From positions 1 to 64,000 of the forward strand of contig JAACJM010000156.1 in the NCBI GenBank assembly GCA_013368315.1: DNA of 64,000 nt, read 5' to 3'. The first letter of the stretch is position 1. Each line of letters opens with the position of its first letter. The DNA is from Tetrapyrgos nigripes (lineage: Eukaryota; Basidiomycota; Agaricomycetes; Agaricales; Campanellaceae). The position numbers and the translations under genes were made by a program. This document shows positions 1 through 10,264 of this stretch, piece by piece. The notes below the pieces were generated by a model. That model made no database searches. It was not told the DNA's origin and was given only the letters and a program-made list of their open reading frames with translations.

Positions 1-270
1 CTAACAATAGTGTTACGAGTACAAGAGATGAAGGATTACCAAATCATCGGACAAGACCGGACAAGCCGACCCTCGGCAAGAACTTTACGGTCAAGGCATG
101 ATATCCAAAACCCGTTATACAAAGTCAAAAAGTGTTGACAAGAACGACAAAGAGAATATCAAATTCAATGTGAGAAGGGTATACAAGGGTACAGAAAGAT
201 ACTGCAATAATTACAAAAACCAAATTGGTCCATTGGGTATTATTCTACAAGTCCCAAAACTCGCATTCCA

Positions 271-1546
271 CTAATTCTCCTTGTTGACCGACTTCTTTCC
301 ACGAGTCTTTGGAGGAAACTTAAATCTATACCAGGGTACGCGTAAGTAATGCTAAAAAATCGACAAACAAGCAAGAAAAAAGTACCCAGCTTTACCATTG
401 AAGGTACAACGGTTCTGAGTCGTAACAGTGGGAATACCCATTGGGGTGGCTGTGGTGGAAGTGGAGCGAATTGTCTTGACATTCTTGGTCAGAGTTGAGG
501 GGACGTTCAAACGACGAGCAGGAGTTGAAAAAGGATTGGTGGTAGGGGAAATGTTGGAAACAATGTTGGGAAGAGCGGGAGGAGCAACCCCAGAAGAAAC
601 GAAGACGTTAGCAGAGGGAGAGGGAATAATAGTGGAAAGTAATGCGGCAGGGACAGGGACTGGACCAGGATGCCTGCGAAGTACAAAGAAAAAAACAAGT
701 TAGAAAGAAAAAATTAAATAAATCAAGAACTCAAGAACATACGGAGAATTTGATTCATGGTCGGGTCACCTTCCTGGATAGATCCGGTGATTGTTTTCGA
801 GGCAGTGAAGGTGTGAAGGAGCATGGTACCTAGCCCATCAAAAGCCATACAATTAGTAGTTGCACGGTCGCGTATGACGTCGAGAGTGGCCCCAGAACGG
901 ATCGCTTCGTGAAGAAGCAGTAAAGTCGCGTCCAAACTCGTCATGTAGCTGCGAATAGTGGCCTCTTGACGGACAATGTTGCCACGAATACCCTGCAAGC
1001 TGACAGTTGCCAAGAAATGAATTTCGGCCTGCATAGTGGAAATCACTTGTTGGGATGTGGCTGAAGAGAGTATCAGTAGAAGTAAAAAAAAAAAAAAAAA
1101 AATGAGAAGAACGTACTATGCATCTTGCGCCAGCCATCTGCCTCGCGTTCGACCTTTGCGAGAGCCCTTTACCAGATAATGAGAAGAGAATGAGTTTCGG
1201 AAAGAAAATATTACTCACTGAAGATGTTCCTTCGCGTTTTCTTGCACTTCCACATTCAATCCAAGAATGATGGCCTCCTTGATCTTGATTTCGGTCTCGA
1301 GATCTTTAAGTCGATCACCCAACCGAGCCAGACCGTCCTTCGAAGGAGCAGCACTGTAAAAACGGTAATCAAACGAAAAAATCGTCAGTACCACTATCAG
1401 CCACAACCGGTAAACGAAGAAACTTATGTCGCACCGTTAGAACCAGTGTTACTGAAGAGGAAACCTGGAACAGGGCCAGTGAGAGGCGGAAGCGAAACAG
1501 GAGTAGGGCAAGGAGTAGAAGGATAGAGGAAAGGAGGTGAATCCAT
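271..1546 (-). CDS. Multi-exon coiled-coil protein, function unknown
   Basis: I do not recognise this gene. On the minus strand an ATG at 1546 opens a Pro-rich N-terminus. A charged exon follows (around 1215-1357, containing GLARLGDRLKDLETEIKIKE), which should form a coiled coil. Next come a short exon near 1110-1165, a 105-residue helical exon (about 745-1050), a Ser/Thr/Pro-rich exon (about 396-673) and a basic C-terminal exon (271-351) ending RGKKSVNKEN and TAG at 271-273. GT...AG boundaries are visible at several junctions, for example a donor GTAAAG at 390-395 and an acceptor at 352-353. I could not make every splice phase agree, so the exon model is approximate. No catalytic motif is visible. 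The layout would suit a structural or chromatin-associated protein, but that is a guess. Confidence 0.5.
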
Positions 1547-2436
1547 TGCATGCAGGATAAGGAGGGAGAACTGGGGAAAGATGAACGAAATCTTCAAGCC
1601 TTTTATACGAAAAATGATAGGCACATAGTACAAACCTTGAGATCATTGGAATAAAATTTTCTAGACAACGCAGAAGGGTTTTCGGAGTCCGTCTCGTCAG
1701 CCACAGTAGTAGAGCGAAAATATTTCCCATACAAGGAAGCGAGCATTCAACCGAGAATACACGACTACAATGGTAAGGGACTACTTCCTCCGAAAATTAA
1801 AAGTCCAGAAGCAAGAAGCAAGTCTAGAACTGATCTAACCATGCGTGATGCCTTCGAGGGCTCAGGCATCAAACGGGGGAGTACTGTTACGAGTCGAGCA
1901 AGGACTGGACGAAAACCATGCGGCATAACCGAATTGGAAATCCCGACAAGCGCCACAATGGAAGGACATGCGAAATAAGACCAAAGAATGACATTAGTAG
2001 TGCGGATGGGGAAACAAACACTACCTCCAGACCACTATTATATTGCCTGAAAAGAAATATTGCAAGTGAAAGCGCAATTACAACTTTCGGTGGCCAAAAA
2101 CTATTATTTTAATTATATGTTTCATCCAGTTGAAAGACAAGCCGGAACATATCCCAAAACGGAAGCTTTCCGGGCATAAAAAGAATTAAAAGATTATATA
2201 GTTTCTGTGGCAGAAAACAATCCCTTTATGCCACTCGAAACTATACATTTCTAGCTGGATAAAGGAAATGGGCGAACAGAGGGTACCTCATCGGACCACG
2301 ATGTACCCCATACGGCACCCCGTGGGGTATATCATAGTCCACTGACTGTAGTGAATACAGTCAGTGGGTATCTCGCAGCCCGACGATGAACCCATCTCAT
2401 CCTTACACAAACTTTCAATTTAAACACTAATGTATG
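1547..2436. other. Gene-poor stretch with two stem-loops
   Basis: No convincing gene. A plus-strand reading ending near 1884 runs into a purine-rich GGGGGAGTAC followed by TGTTACGAGTCG, which could be the polypurine tract and start of a 3' LTR, but no partner LTR or target duplication was found. Two perfect hairpins stand close together. TACCCCA at 2304-2310 pairs with TGGGGTA at 2323-2329. CCACTGACTGTA at 2339-2350 pairs with TACAGTCAGTGG at 2356-2367 around a 5-base loop. Confidence 0.4.
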
Positions 2437-2615
2437 TACAGCAGAATACCTCATAATGAATAAGGTAATAATGAATAATTGGTCATAACAAATACACTTT
2501 TGGCTCTCCCAAACTGATGTTTACAGCCAAAAAAATATATCATAAGGAATAACCACCATAATGAATAGCTTTGGGCTGTCTCCCAACACTATTCATTATG
2601 AGGTATTTGACTGTA
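2437..2615 (-). mobile_element. 179-bp TA-flanked MITE, copy 1
   Basis: The element begins and ends with TA and has imperfect terminal inverted repeats. One end reads TACAGCAGAATACCTCATAA and the other, read inward, TACAGTCAAATACCTCATAA. The interior is AT-rich and repeats short ATTCATTATG-type words in both orientations. It has no coding capacity. A second copy of the same length lies inverted at 25602-25780, and aligning the two by eye gives one difference in 179. TA ends and a non-coding interior suit a Tc1/mariner-superfamily MITE, but no matching autonomous element is in the window. The Tc1 element at 56.7 kb has different ends (CAGCGGTTCC). Confidence 0.85.
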
Positions 2616-3273
2616 CATGTATTACCAGATAGACTATTGTCGTCGTGGATACTAGATGAAACTACGCGATATGTCCTCCAAGGCCGACTACTACCGATGA
2701 TCCCATTCCAAACAACACCGTCATCTCCTTTCTCAATCGCTCGCTCATGAAAGCGGACTCTGGAACCCCCGACTTTTTGATAGAAGGCAAAATGGTTCTT
2801 TTCATCGTTGTTCTCGCAGAACTGTTGGTAGCTATAGATGCTGGACGTTGGGAATAAGGCCATTCAGCGGGGTCGCGATCGGCAAAACAACGGATCGTAC
2901 ATGACCACCGTCCTCCTCAAACTCGACACCCATCCATCAAAGCTCGGATAAACCCCATCCATCTTCACCATCCAACCCACACAAACGCCAAGATGACGGA
3001 TCTCAGCAAGGGGGTGTTGTTCTAGGCGTGGGCGATATCGGTGCATCTTCCCCTTCAGCACTCAGTGCCAACTGTCCAGAGATATTGTCAAGGCTTGAAG
3101 GGTTGCGTAGCAGCGTAGAAGAGCCTGAGGAGCGAAGGCAAGCCTCTAGTGTATGCAGAAATGGGATGATCGAAGTCAGTGGAATCAATGAAAATTGAGT
3201 TACTGCTGGCCATGACAAGGAATGTTGGGGATAAGTAAATTTGATGATGGAGAGTTGATGCTGATCATAGTTG
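2616..3273. other. Intergenic, no supported gene
   Basis: Only short open frames are present, the longest a 71-codon minus-strand frame at 3003-3218 just downstream of the transketolase-like pseudogene. I see no domain or splice pattern supporting expression. Confidence 0.4.
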
Positions 3274-5018
3274 TTAAAAAGAAGTAGTGGTCCTCCGTGG
3301 ATCGAGGTTCTTTGTGGGGGGGGGCACCACAGCCTGAACAGAATTCAAAAATGAGTGAGCGATCATGATGACGGAGTGAGGAATAGGAAACGCACCTTCT
3401 TTAGTTGCACCCATGTATCCAAACTTGGGCGTAAGGTGACGCTCCAAGGGCCAGGTGCCGTATCTCGAACCAAGCTGTACACAAGGAAACACCTCAGTCA
3501 CAGCTCTGATAGGGAAACAATAAAACTCACCCCAGTCTTCTGATTAAAGCTTTCCACAACCAACACAAATGGACTCTGCCCGACCTTCATAAGCATCTGC
3601 TTATTTATCAACCCCACATCCAACCCTTCCTGCCTGCACCTCAAAATTGCATCGTAACTCCTATAAAGCATATCACCAAAGCTGATAACCCATCCTGCTT
3701 TACCCTATACAATCACTTTGTCCTTTCCAGGAACAAATTGATAATCCGATCCATAGAAACATTCCTCAGAGTTGGGTTTGAGGATATAGGGTACTTTGGA
3801 ACGAGTGTCATGAATCGTCTCCCGCCTATTCATTTTCCTTTCTATTCTTTTCCCTTTACTACCTATTTCCCACTCTAACCCCATGAATATCAACCATTTC
3901 TCATCATCGTCTATAGTTACCATCTCTCTAGATCTATGACTCATATTCCTATCTCCTCCGATTCCTATCTCCATGGACATTCTCACTGTCAATCACTCCG
4001 TATGATCCAGTACCTTCATCTATCCATATTTGACTCATTATTCTCTCGCCCTTGACATTTCCACATGATACCGTCCATTATTACTTACTCTTTCCCATCT
4101 GTTCATATTTTACTTATATACCTGTGATCTTTGTAACCTATTCCTTAGTTCGTTCACTTCGTCTCTGCTCCGTACTTTTACTACGCAGTGTAGAGCCTAG
4201 TCAGCTTACCTTCTCTCTATCTCTTTACCTCTCTATCTCTCTTGATCAATCTATTCTCTTGTAAACCGGCTTTCTCGTATTGTGTGACTTGGGTGGTTAT
4301 CGAGTGTAACAACAACCTTGACAACGAGTGGAGAAGACGAAGCGCAGGCCACGTTCGAAGAAGATGCGGTCGATAACGGCGGTCATTTGGGCTGTGTCTG
4401 CAGGGAAGTAGAGGAAGGATTCGATGTCGGAGAGACCGTTGTCAGCGAACATGTTGTTGATACCAAAGTGGCAGGTGTTGTTGGCCATTTCGTCGACTGG
4501 GAAGGGGAAGAGGGGTTAGTATTTGCGCATTTGTTTGACGAGAGAATGAAACCCACCTCCAGCATGTGAGAAATGACAGAGGACGTTACAGTTGTTCAGT
4601 CTTGCCATGGTGATTTCACTGAGAACCATCTCCAAGAAGGCGCTGAAGGTTGAGAAGACACCAAATTTGTCCTTGTCGACATCGAAACCAGCGGCAGCAG
4701 AAAAGTTGCCACGTTCCATGATACCGGAGGTGACGAAGACTTCTGGGTGCTTCTGGTGAATGGATTTGAGACCGGTGGAGCCCTCGAGGTCAGCTACCGG
4801 TAGAAAGAGATGGTCAATATACTGGAAAAGTAATCATCAAGGAAACTCACAGTCAATAACCATGACCTTGGCCTTGGCTTTCTCCTTGCTAAGCTTGTCC
4901 GATGCTCTGTTGACTGCCTCACCGAAGACAACACGGTTGACCTCGAGATCCTTTGAGCAGCCGATGTACAAGTAAGGTTGGGAGTGAGGCTTAATGTTGA
5001 GGAGGATGTCCGCAAAGT
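3274..5018 (-). pseudogene. Transketolase-like pseudogene (C-terminal half), split by a solo LTR
   Basis: The minus strand encodes the last 330 or so residues of a transketolase-family protein, close to fungal transketolase/dihydroxyacetone-synthase-like enzymes. Recognisable blocks in order are DLEGSTGL, ERGNFSAAAGF, ARLNNCNVLCHFSHAGVDEM (joined across an intron at about 4500-4556), ANNTCHFGINNMFADNGL, FVFSTR then SKVPYIL, YGSDYQFVPGKDKVIV, WVISFGDMLYRSYDA, GLINK, VGQSPFVLVVESFNQKTG and GTWPLERHLTPKFGYMG. The family transfers two-carbon ketol units using thiamine diphosphate. Defects are these: the N-terminal half is missing, and a tandem repeat array begins where it should lie; a 518-bp solo LTR splits the codons between STR and SKVP; a TAG stop separates KDKVIV from GKAGW; and the C-terminus changes frame at a run of nine G (plus strand, about 3316-3324). 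At least four introns still have good GT...AG ends, so decay is recent. Confidence 0.85.
3806..4323 (+). mobile_element. Solo LTR (518 bp) of a Ty3/gypsy element
   Basis: The element starts TGTCATGAATCG and ends AACCTTGACA, so it has TG...CA ends with inverted TGTCA/TGACA tips. It is flanked by the 5-bp target duplication ACGAG (3801-3805 and 4324-4328). It lies exactly between two halves of a protein that is continuous in the family (STR, then SKVP), which fixes both borders. It shares scattered blocks with the LTR at 28240-28645, including the start TGTCA-GAATCG, an internal ATTCCTATCTCCATGGACAT and the end TTGACA. The two are therefore one LTR family, here reduced to a solo copy by LTR-LTR recombination. 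There is no coding content. Confidence 0.9.
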
Positions 5019-5043
5019 TAGTGCATCACAAGAGCAAAACAAA

Positions 5044-5490
5044 ATGAGTGACTGGCATCCCAGAAGCGTTGGAGGGCTCATGAGAATGAGAGTTACAATA
5101 GCCCAGATATAAGGAAGCGGGCCAGTCAGTGGGCGATGGTAGGAAGGAAAAGGTGATGCCGGATCACGTATGCCGCCCTGGTAAATGAAATGAGTGACTG
5201 GCATCCCTGAGATCCATGAATGATAATTACTCCAGAAGTGTTGGAGGGCTCATGAGAATGATAGTTACAGTAGCCAGATATAAGAAATTGAGAAGAGGAA
5301 AAGGAAGCGGGCCAGTCAGTGGGTGGTAAGCAAGGAAAAGGTAGTGCCAGAGCACGTATGCCACCCTGGTAAATGAATGGCATCCCTGAGATCCATGAAT
5401 GATAGTTACAAATGGAAAGAGCCAGAGATGAAAAGGAGAGGAAGGAGGGAAAGAGGGCCTGTAAGTGGGCCTGTCAGTGGGCCAGTCGGA
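5044..5490. repeat. Tandem array of about 145-184-bp units (2 and a part)
   Basis: Units share GTGACTGGCATCCC, AGTGTTGGAGGGCTCATGA, AGCGGGCCAGTCAGTGGG and CACGTATGCCRCCCTGGTAA. They begin near 5045, 5190 and 5374. The second unit carries an extra stretch (TGAGATCCATGAATGATAAT) that recurs in the partial third. The array abuts the truncated 5' end of the transketolase-like pseudogene and may mark the break that removed its N-terminal half. Confidence 0.8.
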
Positions 5491-5828
5491 TCGCTTACTC
5501 TGAAATGCATGAAAGTATTTACTTTAATTTCTCCACTAGCTCGCTTTCAAGGAGTGGGTTTAGCATCAGTATAGAATAAACGAGTACATTGGGATAAATA
5601 AATCAACACGTAGTTACTTGGCTGGTAATACTACTAATCAGTCAACTGAATTGTCGACCAAAAAGAAAAACATGTTGTAACATAACCTATAGCAGGGAAT
5701 CCAATTTTGACAATACCTCCAACATGCCAGCGATGAGCTCAAAGCCAACATCTTCCGCATCTTCACCACCTCTGGTACCTCTCCTTCCTCACTTCTTGCA
5801 ACGTCCCAGATTGCTCCCCCTAGACCTG
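5491..5828. other. Possible distal exon of the F-box gene; otherwise empty
   Basis: A minus-strand open frame at about 5690-5830 (GAIWDVARSEEGEVPEVVKM) could be a last exon of the F-box pseudogene upstream. The rest up to 5640 shows no coding signal. Confidence 0.25.
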
Positions 5829-7191
5829 TCACCTGTCGCAATCCTCATTGCACCCTGTTTCCATCTTCTGGGTGTCGATGCCGCCGTAGAAGATCCACAA
5901 CCAAACCCAACGTCCAGTCCTATCCAGAGGATCGTACTCGCTAATAGAATGCACCTCGATACGTTCTACACCAGGAGCAATAAACATCAACAGCTGAGCA
6001 GGAATAGGGGTTTGTTTGAATAGGAGTTGGAAGTCTGTGAGTCTGGTGAAGGGTCTGGTGGTGATAGAGGTGGGATTGGTGGTATCGGTAGCTGTGGTGG
6101 TGGTAGTAGTAGCAGACGTTTCCACTGTGGGAAGTCGAAGGTAGGGAACAGCACGGGGATCCCACGGGGAAAAAATTCTGACCCGTCCCCATACCCGTCG
6201 ATTCCCGTCCCCACCTTCATGGGTCAAGGGTAACGACGGGGCATATGGGTCCAGAGCAAAACCCGTGGGTTCACGGGTATATATGTATATATACATAGAA
6301 TAGTACATCTACTTATCACTTAGTACACCTAATTAAATATTGTCGTATCCTTCAGGCATTTCAACATCCTCTGTGTCCTTGCTTTTTGAAATGAAATAGC
6401 TGAGTCAATAGGATTTTTGCCATTGGCTCTGGCTGTCGCAATAGACTTGCATTTCTCGTTTTTCATCTGAAGGTTTTCGGGAATGGGTGAGTCAGGTCAC
6501 ATTTCTTTCAACAAAGAAGATTTTTCTGTGTATCAAAATTTTCTAAAATCTACCTACGAGTCTGGTATAACATTGACTGTACAGTTGAGATGATTATGCC
6601 GGTGCGGCCACTTCCTAGCAGGCGGCGGGTTGGTTTACCCATGTGGCGGGTCACGGGTTTGGAGCGGGATGAGATAAGCCAACCCGTCCCTGCCCCTGCC
6701 ATACCCCGTCCCCGCAACCCGTCACTTACCCGCCAACCCGTGCTATTCCCTAGTCGAAGGAGGGTTTGTTCGAATATGTATGGGACAATGAGAGGATCTG
6801 AAGGTTTTGGAATGTGATGTAGTCAAGTTTGTGTACTAGTTTGGCGTGTGTTGTGAAAGGGGTCCAATACGAGGATACCGAGTCCGAGTCCGAGTCTTGA
6901 GGACAATAGGCGTCGTCAATCACCTGTACCACATACCATGTCAATTTTTATGCACCGAAAGAAACGAGTAAAGAACCACGCACATATCTACCGCCAACCA
7001 ACCTCACAAAAGGCAATAGCCTTACTAAAGGTCTTGGACTCGACAGGTACCTCCATAACGACTTTATAGCGACTTCATATATGAGCTTTGAGGATAGGAG
7101 GGAAGAGTATAGAGGCTTCCTGGCATTGTTATCTGCTTCGATGTCGAGGAAGGTGAAGATGTGTTCGAGGACGTCATAGGGTAATGCTGCG
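5829..7191 (-). pseudogene. F-box protein gene, split by a hAT MITE
   Basis: Read on the minus strand, the segment at about 7190-7000 encodes LPYDVLEHIFTFLDIE followed by SSLLSSKLIYEVAIKSLWRY. That is an F-box: an LP..VL..IF.FL core, then a Leu/Ser-rich helix and an aromatic-rich LWRY. F-box proteins bind Skp1 and bring substrates to SCF ubiquitin ligases. A second exon (about 6940-6753) contains HKLDYITFQNLQILSLS, consistent with the repeat-like region that follows the F-box in the large mushroom family. It stops at the 8-bp target duplication of a 611-bp hAT element. Beyond the element the reading continues (6141-5829) through a Thr-rich stretch to a tail with PAQLLMFIAPGVERIEVHSI. The two parts are not in the same frame across the insertion unless an intron (acceptor CCACAG) was used. 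The N-terminus upstream of the F-box meets a TAG and a CAG-rich tract, so its start is unresolved. Confidence 0.65.
6142..6752. mobile_element. Non-autonomous hAT element, 611 bp
   Basis: The terminal inverted repeats are TAGGGAACAGCACGGG (left) and TAGGGAATAGCACGGG (right, read inward). The element is flanked by the perfect 8-bp duplication GTCGAAGG (6134-6141 and 6753-6760), the signature of hAT insertion. Subterminal regions are full of GACGGG and CCCGTCCCC words. It encodes no transposase. Its ends resemble those of the transposase-bearing hAT element at 13478-17229 (TAAGGAATAGCATGGGAGAC, then CCCACAGGGAAA), so that family is a candidate for having mobilised it. Confidence 0.92.
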
Positions 7192-7253
7192 CATTTTTGT
7201 TGTTGCTGGTGCTGGTGCTATTGTTGCATAGGAGCAGTGGTAGTCGTAGCCGC

Positions 7254-7288
<35 letters not shown>

Positions 7289-7289
7289 C
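7254..7289. repeat. (AGT)n microsatellite
   Basis: About twelve AGT units. On the minus strand they read as a poly-threonine stretch at the end of a possible exon (about 7300-7418, containing VFQRADEILAEFACWPFG). It may be coding, but no flanking domain confirms this. Confidence 0.8.
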
Positions 7290-7471
7290 AGTGAGAGTCC
7301 ACAACAAAGCAGACCTAGGAGACCCGTGTTCTCTAGGGGAGATTATAAGCAAGAGACTACTCCCAAATGGCCAGCAAGCAAACTCGGCTAAGATCTCATC
7401 TGCTCTCTGGAACACCAACTCCCGCTCTTCGTACCCATCCTCCCAAACACGTTATCGAGGACACTAGCTGT

Positions 7472-7988
7472 TTATGTGGCACAGACGAGGCACATGGATC
7501 GGAGGACATGACAGCTGACCCCTTCTTTATCTAGAGCGGCACTGGGGGCGGTTGTGGTTGAGCCAGTGAGGAGAGTGGTGACACAGGCGATGAGATTGGA
7601 TTTGGTAGTGGAGTCGGTAATGGGGTGGGTGACCATGTTGAAGAGGAGAAAATTGTGCTTTTCGGTTCGGGGAACGCCTTTATCTACGGGGCCTTTGGCG
7701 AGGCGTTCTCTGACTTGTACATGTTTTGGCTGGACGCTGTTTTTGAGAATGTTCCATGTTTCACCTGGGAAGAAAAAGAATGAGATAGCGCTAATGGAAG
7801 GCATGAAGATGGTAATAGGAGAGTATGGGCTGCTGTTGCCTGAGCAGTCAAATATCATCCAGGAAAAGAAAGAAAACAAAAACCATCAAAAGTGTAGACT
7901 CACCACTCAGCAGGTCAATCCAGTTCTTGACACTCATCTTTTCTCTGCCACCCTGGCCTCCAGGTGGGTCCTGTACCGCCTTCATCAT
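7472..7988 (-). CDS. Two-exon unrecognised protein (about 125 aa), possibly part of a longer gene
   Basis: The ATG at 7988 (or 7985) opens a short exon (7904-7988) ending KNWIDLLSG. A donor GTGAGT at 7898-7903 and an acceptor CCCAG at 7765-7769 join it in frame to an exon starting ETWNILKNSVQPKHVQVRER and ending at a TAA at 7472. The joined protein is basic with no motif I know. Possible upstream exons lie at 8060-8350 on the same strand (HGGSFAARDQAKQ with a good donor, then DYLSLPIFLERHF), but that reading has stop codons near 8250-8270. A possible downstream exon is at 7300-7418. It could be the 5' part of the F-box gene or a separate decaying gene. Confidence 0.4.
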
Positions 7989-8541
7989 TATTAACACTTC
8001 GTGTAGTGGTCACTGATGAAGTGTCGTTCCAGAAAGATAGGTAACGATAGGTAATCCTGTAAAAAAAAAAGATATCAAGGCCATTAGCTTCACGTAGTGA
8101 GACAAAGTCGTAATGTGGAACAGGAACAGGAAACAGAACGGAAGAGAGTCAACTCACCTGCTTGGCCTGATCCCTAGCAGCAAAACTTCCACCATGATTG
8201 TCAATTTGGGCATTGTCCCCAACTTCCCTCTCCTACACCCCAACATCTTCCAAATCTCACGGGTCATATGCTATTTTGCTTCCTCCTTCAAACACCAGGC
8301 CAGCGTGTCCACCAGTGGAGGTCGCAGTAGTTGAGCGGGACGGTGAAGAGTGTATGTCTTCGTCATCAACAGTATTAGAAGCTGTCTCTCATCCTGCTCC
8401 TCCGCCCTCTTGAAAGGCCTGCTGATGTGGACATGGGAGGTAATTCATCAAAGACAGTCAAAATGACATGAAAAGAAAGATAGTGCAAAATTCAAATGGT
8501 GGTGTGAGAGCCCAGCAACCTCTACCGAGCTGGATCACAGC

Positions 8542-9495
8542 ATCTCCACTGCCAACTCTTCTACTAATCCCTCCTCTCTTGACGTCTCCACGGCCAAGTC
8601 TACTTCTACTGATCCCTCCTCTCTTAACGTCTCCACTACCAAGTCTACCAATCCCACCCCTATTCATCCTTCCTCCGTTGAACACTCGTCGTCTACTCCT
8701 CAGCTTCATTCGGATTCTCACGACCATGAAATGTCTGATCCGACAGTCGGTCAGGAAAATCAGGAGCATATGGATGATAACGCACCCACAGTTTGGACTC
8801 ACCCGGACTGTGATCGCTTCTGGCCGCAGATGTGCTTGTTTCTTGGCAAATGGTATGGGACTTTCAATATATGGACTGTGGAACCATGGAAGGAGAATCT
8901 GGAGAGACTGTTGGAAACCTTCATTGAGTATGAGGGCGAGTTTCACTATACGGAAGAGAATGGTTCTTTGGTGTCAAAGAAGGAGTTGAAGCTGGTGAAG
9001 TTGTGGGTTAAGGCCAGCCAGCCAGCAATCATGAATTGTACAGATGACATCTCGATGGCAGAGAAAATGATGGCCGACCTTCAGATGTGGCAGACTGATA
9101 TATTGCTGGTGCGGGAATTGGAGGATGAGGATTGGGCACCGCTTGACTCGGTGTCTGGGAAGAAGGGCATCTGGCGACTCGTTTGCTGCTTGGTCTGGGT
9201 CCTGGCATTCTTGATAGGAGACAATCCAGAAACCATGCAGACTGATAGCCAGTTGACGTTTCTGGCCAGCTGGATGGTACTTGTAGAGGAAGTGGAGGAG
9301 ACTTTGGGTTTGCTGATCACAAGGGGGATTCGCGCACCATGCAAGTGTAAATCACCCGATCAAGATCGGGTTGAGGAGCCGGCTGGCAGGATGACTAGGC
9401 GTAAGATGGCAGAAAAGGAAGCAGAGAAGGAGGGGGCCAAGAGTAAGTCAAAGAAGGCGGCCAAGACTCGGAATAAGAAGTCCAGACGTGCTTGA
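8542..9495 (+). CDS. Hypothetical protein with a lysine-rich C-terminal tail
   Basis: The clear reading frame is 255 codons from an ATG at 8731 to TGA at 9493-9495. The same frame is open upstream to about 8467 and reads as Ser/Thr-rich repeats (NPSSLDVST, DPSSLNVST), so a 5' exon spliced at the AG near 8540 is likely and the true start may lie upstream. The body is Trp-rich and acidic (WTHPDCDRFWPQMCLFLGKW, MMADLQMWQTDILLVREL, WRLVCCLVWVLAFLIGDN). The last 45 residues are Lys/Arg-rich (KSKSKKAAKTRNKKSRR) and could be a nuclear localisation signal. I do not recognise the family. No internal stops or frameshifts are visible. Confidence 0.6.
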   Translation: MSTANSSTNPSSLDVSTAKSTSTDPSSLNVSTTKSTNPTPIHPSSVEHSSSTPQLHSDSHDHEMSDPTVGQENQEHMDDNAPTVWTHPDCDRFWPQMCLFLGKWYGTFNIWTVEPWKENLERLLETFIEYEGEFHYTEENGSLVSKKELKLVKLWVKASQPAIMNCTDDISMAEKMMADLQMWQTDILLVRELEDEDWAPLDSVSGKKGIWRLVCCLVWVLAFLIGDNPETMQTDSQLTFLASWMVLVEEVEETLGLLITRGIRAPCKCKSPDQDRVEEPAGRMTRRKMAEKEAEKEGAKSKSKKAAKTRNKKSRRA

Positions 9496-9728
9496 GGCCC
9501 TCCCGAGTCGCGCCTTGCTTGTCTTCATACTCATACCTTTATTTATGTACTGTCTCTTGTCTACTATATATCATGTTACTTATCTTGTGGAAATGAGTAC
9601 TATGCATTTGTGTTTCAACCCGACTGTATTGGTGCGCATTAAAAAAATTACAACTTGGGTGAGAATCGCGAGTTCTTCTCGCGTGAGCATACTATGTCGT
9701 ATTGCAGCACAACTTCTCTGTTTCCTCC

Positions 9729-10132
9729 CAAAGCATTATACCAGTCCTCTATGCCTTCTAGATGAGTTTCGCCTCGCAAAATGGGCGTGTGAGAACATGA
9801 GATCTTGTGGGTGCGGACTTGTGTAGGAAAAGACTGGCTGCGAATAGATATAGTGCAGTCTAGAAGAAAACAGAATGAGAACATACCTTCATGTGAGACG
9901 TGCAAGAACATCCGAGTCTCCTTTTCCCCCCAAAGCTTTGTACAAATCCTCTATGCCTTCTACGTGAGTTTCACCTTGCATGATAGTTGTGTGTGAACAT
10001 GAGATCTGGTGAGCACGGACTTGTGTAGAAACAGACTCGCTTTGAATAGATATATTAGTGAACTATACGAGGCAACAGAATGTGACGAACATACCTTTCT
10101 GTGCTGAGGGAACCTGGATTGTTACTATTCAT
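9729..10132 (-). repeat. 202-bp tandem duplication of a coding-like unit
   Basis: Two copies, offset by 202 bp (CAAAGC at 9729 and 9931). On the minus strand both encode the same peptide pattern: TQVRxHxISCSHTxI, then GETHxEGIEDxYxALGG. The lower copy runs on to a stop near 9648. The upper copy stops shortly after LGGKGDSDVLAR. Each unit begins after a GTATGTTC...TAG block that looks like an intron, so this may be the duplicated last exon of an unrecognised minus-strand gene. The conserved reading frame in both copies argues that the unit was coding when duplicated. Confidence 0.6.
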
Positions 10133-10160
10133 GGCTCGCGTAGAGGGAGAGAAGCAAAGG

Positions 10161-10264
10161 AGAGAAGAAACGGTCTGACTGCTATGGGGGGGTGATGACA
10201 AAGAGGTTTAAGAGAGAAGAAATGGTCTGACTGCTACGGGGGGGTGATGACAAAGAGATTTAAG
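10161..10264. repeat. 52-bp direct duplication
   Basis: The unit AGAGAAGAAAYGGTCTGACT...AAGAGRTTTA occurs twice head to tail (10161 and 10213) with a few mismatches. Each copy contains a run of seven G. Confidence 0.85.

Noticed and set aside
1885..2120. Possible 3' LTR starting TGTTACGAGTCG after a GGGGGAG purine tract; TGTTACGAGT also occurs at 11-20.
   Set aside because: Similarity ends after ten bases, no TG...CA pair or target duplication could be set, and no matching second LTR is present.
7197..7467. Plus-strand poly-Ser or poly-Val frames.
   Set aside because: Produced by the AGT microsatellite; the minus strand gives the better exon-like reading.
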